Assembly: GCA_947575935.1 (NCBI GenBank)
Contig: CANPPM010000181.1
Coordinates: 1-5,950 of the forward strand
Origin: an uncultured Butyricicoccus sp.
GTDB taxonomy: Bacteria; Bacillota; Clostridia; Oscillospirales; Butyricicoccaceae
DNA length: 5,950 bases
Direction: 5' to 3'
The notes under the pieces are model-generated. The model worked only from the letters and a program-made list of their open reading frames with translations, was not told where the DNA came from and made no database searches. Shown one piece after another: positions 1 through 5,186 of the stretch; position 1 is the stretch's first letter; each line of letters opens with the position of its first letter. The position numbers and the translations under genes are program-made.

Positions 1-754
1 CGGTAAATTCCCAACCGACCCGGCTATTCTGAACTGGGCGCTCGACTTGCGCGGCATCAAGATTGCATCCCAATGGTTTTCGAGCTTCCTTTGTTCCGCC
101 CCTTATGAGGAAAACGAAAGGGCGTTTGTGAAACAGCTGGACTTTCTGGAAGCGGTGGGCGCAAGCCGCATTAACGTCTGTGAATTGACCCGCAACCTGT
201 TTGCAGAGGAGTGCTCGATGTTCGGCGATAACAAGCCCGTTGCGACCGAAAAGGAATGGGAAAAGTAGTGCTAGTGCCTGAACAATCTGGGCAAAATTGC
301 GGTGTAACGCGGCTTCAAGATTTGCTAAAACCACAATATGGCGACAGTTGTGCAGACCTTCGAAGAAACGAAACGACTGATGGACCACACAGATCCTCGA
401 TATGTTTGGCTGTGTTTTGACACCGGGCATTTTACCTTCTCCAAAGAAGATGCAGTGAAAGCGGCACGCGAATTTGGCGCCCGGATTGGGCATGTACATC
501 TGAAGGATATCCGTCCGGATAAGATGGAGCAGGCATATACGGAGGGGCTCAAATTCCGCAAGGCGGTTCTGGAGGGCTGCTTTACCATTCCCGGTGACGG
601 TTGTGTCGATTACCCCGGCGTGTTCACCGAGCTGGAAAAGGCACATTATGAGGGCTGGTTTATTGTAGAAGCCGAGCAGGATCCCGCGAAAGCAAATCCC
701 CTGCAATATGCGCTGGCAGCGCGGGAATATATCCGCAGGACCGCAGGGATCTGA
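1..754 (+). pseudogene. iolE: Inosose dehydratase-like (IolE family) sugar isomerase/dehydratase, 5'-partial, interrupted by four in-frame stops
   Basis: The gene enters from the left edge in frame 2 and ends at TGA 752-754. IolE-family TIM-barrel enzymes dehydrate scyllo-inosose in myo-inositol breakdown and bind a divalent metal. Recognisable family blocks are WFSSFL (near 77-94), INVCELT (about 170-190), FDTGH (416-430), HVHLKD (491-508), IPGDG and the strongly diagnostic EAEQDPAKANP (668-700). The two halves share one frame, but TAG 266, TAG 272, TAA 305 and TAA 326 interrupt it. The residues between the stops (CLNNLGKIAV, RGFKIC, then NHNMATVVQT) still match the family region usually written NKLG...YHHHMGTVVQT, so no bases appear lost. 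ATG 338 and TTG 47 are therefore not true starts. The conserved histidine-rich strand is damaged, so the product should be inactive unless the stops are sequencing errors. A related sugar isomerase of the same fold is possible, but EAEQDPAKANP favours IolE. Confidence 0.8.
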
Positions 755-772
755 TCGCCTGCAGTGCCCAAA

Positions 773-888
773 GCAGATTCCGGAAGCATTCCGCACGCTG
801 GATATGGGACGGCGAGGTAAGACGCAATTTGCAGACCCTTTCGACGCAGATTCCGCGGGCATTGCTTCCTCATAAAGTGGGAATCTGC
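773..888. repeat. Three copies of a 9-10 base element in the leader before the binding-protein gene
   Basis: GCAGATTCCG occurs at 773-782 and again at 846-855, and the reverse complement GGAATCTGC lies at 880-888. The second and third copies form an inverted repeat with a 9-bp arm and a 25-base spacer. They sit between the broken iolE-like gene and the sugar-binding protein gene, where a repressor site or a leader hairpin would be expected. The role is inferred from position only, and a chance repeat is possible. Confidence 0.35.
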
Positions 889-932
889 CAGGCAGGTATT
901 TCCGGACAGATAAAATAAATCGATTTTGTGCA

Positions 933-980
933 GCCGCACCCAAAAGCCATTTTGCTTCATTTCCCGGCTCAAGGTGCGGC
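933..980 (+). promoter_or_regulatory. Leader hairpin ending just before the ribosome binding site of the sugar-binding protein
   Basis: GCCGCACC (933-940) pairs perfectly with GGTGCGGC (973-980). A nested 4-bp stem, AGCC (945-948) with GGCT (966-969), extends the fold across a small internal loop. The right arm ends three bases before the AAGGA ribosome binding site (984-988), which lies 11 bases before ATG 1000. The fold could affect translation initiation or protect the 5' end of the transcript. There is no T-tract of terminator quality before the binding site. I saw no convincing promoter between 755 and 932. Confidence 0.4.
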
Positions 981-999
981 AGAAAGGATTTTTTTCAGT

Positions 1000-2022
1000 A
1001 TGAAAAAAATATTGAGCGTATTGTTGTCTGCTGCAATGATGTTGACATTATGCACCGGCTGCGGCGGTAACACGCGGGCGGATACCGGGTCGTCTGCTGC
1101 GGACGCCGGATCGAATAATGGAGCTGGCACGGGTACTGAAAAGCACATCAAGGTTGTGCTGAAAACGCTGGCTTCGGAGTATTGGGCGTATGTCGCCAAG
1201 GGCTGCAAGCAGGCGGGGCAAGATTTAGGCGTTGCGGTGGATGTGCTGGGCGCGTCCTCTGAGACTGTGTATGACGAACAGCTTAACATTATTGATACGA
1301 CCCTTTCAACAGGGGAATGTGACGCGATCGTCATTGCGCCGCTGCAGGCGGACAGCGTGGCATCACAAATCGCAAACATTGATCTTCCGGTTATCGCAAT
1401 TGATACCAATGTGGAGTCGGACAAAGTCCTGAGCTTCGTAGGTTTTGATAACGAGCAAATGGCGGCAATGGGCGGCGCGGCTGCCGTCAATGCGGCAAAG
1501 GCGGCTGGCTGGATCGAGATCAAGGCGATCGGGATTGCAGGCGTACAGGGCGACTCTACTTCGGAGTCCCGCATGGCAGGATACCGCAAAGGGATTGAAG
1601 AGTCCGGCGGTGTATACCTTGCCGATGAAACGCAATATGCCGATGGCGTATCCGACAAAGCGGTGACCTCCATGGAAGCCATCGTGCAGACCCATCCGGA
1701 AGGGGTTGCCATCATTGTAGCGAACAATGACGACATGGCGATTGGCGCGGCGCGTGCAGCTGCAAGCTATCCAGCGTATAAAGACACGATTTTCCTCGGC
1801 TGCGGCGGCAATGTGGCAGCACTGGACGCAATCCTACAGGGAAATGAGACAATGACTGTCGCGGTAGACGGTTACGATGTGGGTTACCTGGGCGTAAAGG
1901 CAGCGGTTGAAGCGCTGGATGGTGCGGAGTTGGAAAAATTTATTGCGTCAGAAGCGGCCATCGTCACCGCAGAAAACGCGGAAGAGCATAAGGCGTTTGT
2001 GGAGAAAAAGCAGAATGGCTGA
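1000..2022 (+). CDS. Sugar ABC transporter substrate-binding lipoprotein (ribose-binding-like, Peripla_BP_4 type)
   Basis: This 340-residue protein captures a sugar or polyol outside the membrane and delivers it to an ABC importer. Residues 1-20 are a signal peptide (MKK, then a hydrophobic stretch) ending in a lipobox-like LCTGC with the lipidated Cys at 21. A Gly/Ser/Asn/Ala/Thr-rich linker (22-46) follows, then the two-lobed binding fold from about residue 49. Positions that contact sugar in RbsB-type proteins have plausible counterparts: SEYW (59-62), IDTN (134-137), ESRMAGYRKG (189-198), NNDDMAIGA (242-250) and VDGYDVGYLG (289-298). The start at ATG 1000 is chosen over in-frame TTG or GTG codons upstream because it opens a signal peptide and has AAGGA 11 bases before it. 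Length is normal for the family. The iolE-like neighbour suggests inositol or a derivative as ligand, but this is inference. No ATPase or permease gene follows, so it must work with components encoded elsewhere or be an orphan. Confidence 0.93.
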   Translation: MKKILSVLLSAAMMLTLCTGCGGNTRADTGSSAADAGSNNGAGTGTEKHIKVVLKTLASEYWAYVAKGCKQAGQDLGVAVDVLGASSETVYDEQLNIIDTTLSTGECDAIVIAPLQADSVASQIANIDLPVIAIDTNVESDKVLSFVGFDNEQMAAMGGAAAVNAAKAAGWIEIKAIGIAGVQGDSTSESRMAGYRKGIEESGGVYLADETQYADGVSDKAVTSMEAIVQTHPEGVAIIVANNDDMAIGAARAAASYPAYKDTIFLGCGGNVAALDAILQGNETMTVAVDGYDVGYLGVKAAVEALDGAELEKFIASEAAIVTAENAEEHKAFVEKKQNG

Positions 2023-2097
2023 TGCATAAGCAAATCGTATCCTCAAATACGAAGAACGCTAACTTTTGGAATGGATATCGTATTTTTAATGTTATAA

Positions 2098-2277
2098 GAC
2101 GTTTCTCTGCTTTCATTCAAAAACAATTTATACATTTATTTGACAAATCCTGCTCTGACGTTTGGACAGTATGATTGGCTTGCAGTTTTATGCGGTTATA
2201 TCGTGAGTCTTCTTGCTGCATCCATAACTGTGCTGACGGCGGCAAAAATGCGAAGTGCGAATCGGAAAAGGATATAA
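2098..2277 (+). pseudogene. C-terminal remnant of an unidentified membrane protein
   Basis: Reading frame 1 is open from just after TAA 2095 to TAA 2275-2277 and reads like genuine protein. It contains NNLYIYLTNPALTFGQYDW, then a clear hydrophobic segment (LAVLCGYIVSLLAASITVLTA), and ends in a basic tail, KMRSANRKRI. One membrane helix followed by positive charges at a C-terminus is typical of a polytopic membrane protein such as an ABC-2-type permease, but I cannot assign the family. There is no credible start or ribosome binding site. The frame can be traced a little further left (ATG 2071, MDIVFLML) across the TAA at 2095, so an extra stop may also have arisen. The stop lies 17 bases before a strong terminator, as expected for a true gene end. 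Most of the gene has been lost, presumably where the sugar locus was joined to this region. Confidence 0.45.
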
Positions 2278-2290
2278 ATTTGTCGGGTGA

Positions 2291-2338
2291 AAAAAGTCCC
2301 AGAGCAGCAACTGTAAAATGCTGCTCTGGGACTCTTTT
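2291..2338. terminator. Strong intrinsic terminator, probably bidirectional
   Basis: A perfect 15-bp stem, AGTCCCAGAGCAGCA (2295-2309) with TGCTGCTCTGGGACT (2319-2333), encloses a 9-base loop. On the + strand it is followed by CTTTTG. On the - strand the stem runs into a longer T-tract, because AAAAA precedes the stem on the + strand. It can end transcription of the membrane-protein remnant just to its left and also transcripts arriving from the hsd operon on the other strand. Confidence 0.9.
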
Positions 2339-2384
2339 GCGGCATATTTACTTAGAAGGGAAATCGGGATAGGGAAGGGGGCGG

Positions 2385-2396
2385 CATCGGCCGATG
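2385..2396. repeat. Perfect 12-bp palindrome
   Basis: CATCGGCCGATG is fully self-complementary with no spacer. It lies in a short G-rich patch (about 2373-2400) within A+T-rich surroundings. Its last three bases are the possible ATG of the small frameshifted gene that follows. It could be an operator half-site pair, but no promoter elements were recognised next to it. Confidence 0.3.
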
Positions 2397-2626
2397 GGGC
2401 AAAAGAATAGGGAACGCTTTGTTGACCTTTTAGATAGAGGTATCGTGAGAAGAATCATATACGAACCCATTTATTTGGGGATTTATCCAGTGCTTATAAA
2501 AATGCCCATTATTTCGATCCGGTAAAGGATAGCGTACGAACGGTTGCAGGCGATTACATTATCATAGAATGTGGCCATAATATACATATTTATCGTTCGG
2601 ACAATACAAAAAAGGCATATTTTTAG
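2394..2626 (+). pseudogene. Probable frameshifted small gene of unknown function
   Basis: Two overlapping frames read like parts of one protein. Frame 3, from ATG 2394 to TAA 2523-2525, begins MGQKNRERFVDLLDRGIVRR, with a helical, charged look. Frame 2, from after TAG 2435-2437 to TAG 2624-2626, reads THLFGDLSSAYKNAHYFDPV and continues KDSVRTVAGDYIIIECGHNIHIYRS. A single frameshift near 2450-2500 would join them into a protein of about 75 residues. I do not recognise the family. A purine-rich stretch (GGGAAGGGGG, about 2373-2382) lies before ATG 2394 but is a little too far away for a good ribosome binding site. The alternative is that only the frame 2 part is a remnant and frame 3 is chance. 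Confidence 0.3.
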
Positions 2627-2710
2627 AATGCAAGAGCGTATATGAATCTATGATTGTATTTTTCCAGAGGAAGCAGATCTTTCTTTAAGCGTTATAAACA
2701 GTTTGTGGAC

Positions 2711-2752
2711 TCATCCTTTTGCATTCCATACATCCGCAATTTTATCGCTCAT
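2711..2752 (-). CDS. 13-codon reading frame overlapping the hsdS stop, possible 5' stub of a lost gene
   Basis: The hsdS stop codon is part of an ATGA overlap. The ATG (2752-2750) opens MSDKIADVWNAKG and closes at TGA 2713-2711. A four-base ATGA overlap is the usual coupling between adjacent operon genes, so this may be the beginning of a downstream hsd-operon gene that was truncated or frameshifted. It is equally possible that so short a frame is chance. No ribosome binding site beyond the A-rich hsdS end is visible. Confidence 0.15.
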   Translation of the reverse strand: MSDKIADVWNAKG

Positions 2753-4116
2753 TTTTTTTCGAAGATAGAAATCAAACGCTTGTTTTGTTCAATGATAGAT
2801 ATTTCTTCTTCAATCTGACCGACAATTTTTCTCTGTACATTCAAGGGCGGGAGCGATACAGGATAATTCAGGACAAAGTCCTTTGTCAGCCTGCGAAGGC
2901 CTCCGGTGCCCGTCATGTGAGGCGTACCTTCCGTGATAAACCGCTTGCTGCTAATGATAAAATAAAGATATTCCGGTAGAATTTTGCCGGGATTTGCCCG
3001 AAGCACGAAGAATTCACTAGAACCAAATCCGATCCCCTTTTCCAGATTTTTTGCTAATCGGGACTTTCCGTTTTCGAAACAGGGTGTTACCTTGGCCAAA
3101 AGCACATCATTATCCTGGAAATATGTATACCCTGTATAAACCTCGTTCAGAGGCTTTTGCTCTTTTGCGGAGAAATACATGTCTGTTTCGCTTACAACAG
3201 CCATGGGAACAAACGAAACGTTTCCCACAAATGCCTTCACTTTTGATTTTGAGGGATTCAGTTCACAAATATCCCCTAATTTGACGGTTTCCCACCGTGC
3301 GTCTTTTTTTATAGTTGGCTTATAATGATCTACAATTTGGCGAGCGCCATCAATCATTCTTTGGTAACCGTCAAGTTCAGCGACAATTTCTTCTTGTACT
3401 GTCAATGGTGGAAGCGGGATTTTCATATTTTTAAGGTCGCTTGTTTTGATACTGGCCTGATTTACGGCCTTTTGTGCATACAATCGGGCAACACTGACAA
3501 AAAAATCACTTTTTAGACAATATGAAAGATACTGGGGGAGTACCATATCTTGCTTTGGCCTTAATCTAAGCAAGTTGATACCGTGTACAACTTTTTCAGT
3601 GGAATAGAAAATAGCGGTTTTCGCCAGATGTTCCATGCTGTTAATATGGCTAAACAGAATATCGCCGTCTTGCATAAAAGCATTTTCATTTGGCTCATCA
3701 TTCGTCCACTTTGTCTTGGATAAATCTACAGTTCCATCTGAGATCGTTTGTATTCTGGTTACTCTATATGTGCCTTCACCCTCGTGTTGTTCTACATTTT
3801 TTCCATTTTTAATTTCGGAACAAAGCTCTGAAAGCGCGGCCATAGGCCAGCTGCTATTTATGGTGTTACTGATTTTATAGCGTTCCCCCACCAAAGTATA
3901 ATCCTGTTTAGCAATTTCTATTTTATCTGCCAAAGCTGCAAAGGTATTGTCAGGAAGCGCTTCTCCTTGCTGATAGGCTTTTACAATACGGATGATTTCG
4001 GGGATTTCACTTCCTTTGATTTCCCTACGCTGTGCGCCCAAATCAAAACCATCATTATTCAGTTTCAGAAAAAGGATTTGCTCTTTCGTTTTTGCAAAAG
4101 CTTTATCAATCAGCAA
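2749..4116 (-). CDS. hsdS: Type I restriction-modification specificity subunit HsdS, fused behind the C-terminal end of HsdM
   Basis: HsdS chooses the DNA target of a type I restriction-modification complex. The 455 residues seen here begin with HsdM, not HsdS. Residues 1-81 contain the methylase C-terminal signature NNDGFDLGAQRREIKGSEIPEI (20-41) and a GERYK tail. HsdS proper starts near WPMAAL (90-95). It has target-recognition domain 1 (about 90-237), a central conserved helix region after IPLPPLTVQEEIV (233-245), domain 2 (about 275-425, from WETVKLGDI) and a distal helix after LPPLNVQRKIV (422-432), ending in EKK. Both half-domains are complete, so S is likely full length. TTG 4116 is only the first nominal start. 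The frame is open further upstream and reads PYSGVKTSIL at 4143-4114, which is HsdM. The original gene was therefore one M-S fusion, now split by a frameshift. The HsdS part appears more A+T-rich than the hsdM part, as is common in recombining recognition domains. Expression would need reinitiation near the hsdM stop. Confidence 0.88.
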   Translation of the reverse strand: MLIDKAFAKTKEQILFLKLNNDGFDLGAQRREIKGSEIPEIIRIVKAYQQGEALPDNTFAALADKIEIAKQDYTLVGERYKISNTINSSWPMAALSELCSEIKNGKNVEQHEGEGTYRVTRIQTISDGTVDLSKTKWTNDEPNENAFMQDGDILFSHINSMEHLAKTAIFYSTEKVVHGINLLRLRPKQDMVLPQYLSYCLKSDFFVSVARLYAQKAVNQASIKTSDLKNMKIPLPPLTVQEEIVAELDGYQRMIDGARQIVDHYKPTIKKDARWETVKLGDICELNPSKSKVKAFVGNVSFVPMAVVSETDMYFSAKEQKPLNEVYTGYTYFQDNDVLLAKVTPCFENGKSRLAKNLEKGIGFGSSEFFVLRANPGKILPEYLYFIISSKRFITEGTPHMTGTGGLRRLTKDFVLNYPVSLPPLNVQRKIVGQIEEEISIIEQNKRLISIFEKK

Positions 4117-5174
4117 AATACTGGTTTTAACACCGCTGTAAGGGAGATGACCGCATACAGCAAGCCGTCCTCTACCAGATGCTTCCGAAGTTCCTTATAC
4201 GCTTTGGCCGACTGGAATACGATGCCCTCGGGAACAATGACCGCTGCACGTCCTGTTGGATTCAGGTGCTCGGCAATATAATCGACGAACAGGACTTCGG
4301 AGCGTTTTGCTTTGACTCGATAACGGCTGTGAGGGACAATGCCGCCTTTTGGCGTCATGAAGGGTGGATTCGCAAAAATGACGTCGTAGCAGTCATCCCA
4401 TTTTTCTTCGCTGGTCAAGGTGTCGTATTCGCTGATTTTAGGCTTTGTGAAATGGTGAAGATATAGATTCACCCGGGACAGGCGCACCATATCGGGAGAA
4501 ATATCGTACCCTGCAAAATTTTTCGTCAAACGCTTGCGGTCGTCGGCGGTCAGCGCACTTTTACCGTTCTCATCCATGTTCTGCGCCAGGATGTGGCGGT
4601 AGGCGCTGACCAAAAAACCAGACGTACCACAGGCAGGGTCCAGAATAGTTTCCCTCTTCTTTGGGTCTACAATCTCTACTATCATATCAATGATGTGGCG
4701 GGGCGTGCGGAATTGTCCGGCGTCGCCCTGGCTGCCCATTATGGAGAGAAGATATTCAAATGCATTGCCCAAATCCTCGCTGTTGTCATAAGAGAAATCA
4801 CTGATTTCTTTGAGGAACAGATTCAAGGTATCCGGGTCGCGATATGGGAGATATGCCCCGCGAAAAATATCGCGGAACAGTTGGGGAAGATTCGGATTTG
4901 TGGTCATTTTCTCAATGCCTTCTGCATAGAGGAAAGCCCTTTGCCGGCCGCTGTTTTCGGGCTTCATCATTTCCGTCCAAGCATACTTTTCATATTCCCC
5001 CATGAAAAACTGCCGGGTTCCGCCAAATTCCAACCCTTCTATATCCATATCGTCCATGAATTTATAAATCAGTGCAATGGTGATCTGTTCCACCTGCGCC
5101 TTGGGGTCGGGCACTTTGCCCACCAAAATATCACGCAGCGTATTGATCTTGCGCTTTACGTCAAATGTCAGCAT
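4110..5174 (-). CDS. hsdM: Type I restriction-modification DNA methylase HsdM (N6-adenine), N-terminal part, frameshifted at its end
   Basis: HsdM transfers a methyl group from AdoMet to adenine in the sequence set by HsdS. The 354 residues contain an N-terminal helical domain (about 5-130), motif X as GQFRTPRHIIDMIVE (153-167), AdoMet-binding motif I as DPACGTSGFL (179-188), an acidic motif II (GYDIS, 222-226) and catalytic NPPF (269-272). ATG 5174 is preceded by GGGAG (5186-5182) seven bases upstream, which overlaps the hsdR stop, so the two genes are translationally coupled. The reading matches the family up to VISL (342-345), then turns into TAVLKPVFC and stops. The expected continuation PYSGVKTSILLIDK exists in another frame (4143 downwards), and the block normally between (PAGVFN or similar) is missing. 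A deletion of about 22 bases would explain this. The catalytic domain is intact, but the product lacks its C-terminal part unless the shift is an error. Confidence 0.9.
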   Translation of the reverse strand: MLTFDVKRKINTLRDILVGKVPDPKAQVEQITIALIYKFMDDMDIEGLEFGGTRQFFMGEYEKYAWTEMMKPENSGRQRAFLYAEGIEKMTTNPNLPQLFRDIFRGAYLPYRDPDTLNLFLKEISDFSYDNSEDLGNAFEYLLSIMGSQGDAGQFRTPRHIIDMIVEIVDPKKRETILDPACGTSGFLVSAYRHILAQNMDENGKSALTADDRKRLTKNFAGYDISPDMVRLSRVNLYLHHFTKPKISEYDTLTSEEKWDDCYDVIFANPPFMTPKGGIVPHSRYRVKAKRSEVLFVDYIAEHLNPTGRAAVIVPEGIVFQSAKAYKELRKHLVEDGLLYAVISLTAVLKPVFC

Positions 5175-5181
5175 TTCATTT

Positions 5182-5186
5182 CTCCC
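5182..5186 (-). promoter_or_regulatory. Ribosome binding site of hsdM overlapping the hsdR stop
   Basis: GGGAG on the - strand ends seven bases before ATG 5174, and its first base is the last base of the hsdR TAG (5188-5186). This supports the chosen hsdM start and translational coupling of hsdR to hsdM. Confidence 0.7.

Noticed and set aside
266..328. Recoding of TAG and TAA as sense codons
   Set aside because: The interrupting TAG and TAA codons are confined to this one short patch. Good coding frames elsewhere end normally at TAG (hsdR), TGA (binding protein, hsdM, hsdS) and TAA (membrane tail).
338..754. A separate, independently started 138-codon gene
   Set aside because: It is the C-terminal half of the iolE-like enzyme in the same frame as the upstream half. 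ATG 338 lies inside the conserved YHHHM-type strand and has no ribosome binding site.
969..1736. Long open frame of 255 codons on the - strand
   Set aside because: It lies opposite the clearly coding sugar-binding protein, has no recognisable motif and is rich in Ser, Ala, Thr and Pro, as expected from the complement of an Ala/Gly-rich gene.
2175..2372. 65-codon open frame on the + strand starting at TTG
   Set aside because: It reads through the terminator hairpin and overlaps the more protein-like membrane-tail frame. It is Cys-rich with no ribosome binding site.
4110..4150. Phase-variable on/off switching of hsdM by a simple repeat
   Set aside because: No homopolymer or tandem repeat of useful length is at the frameshift, only a short microhomology suited to a one-way deletion.
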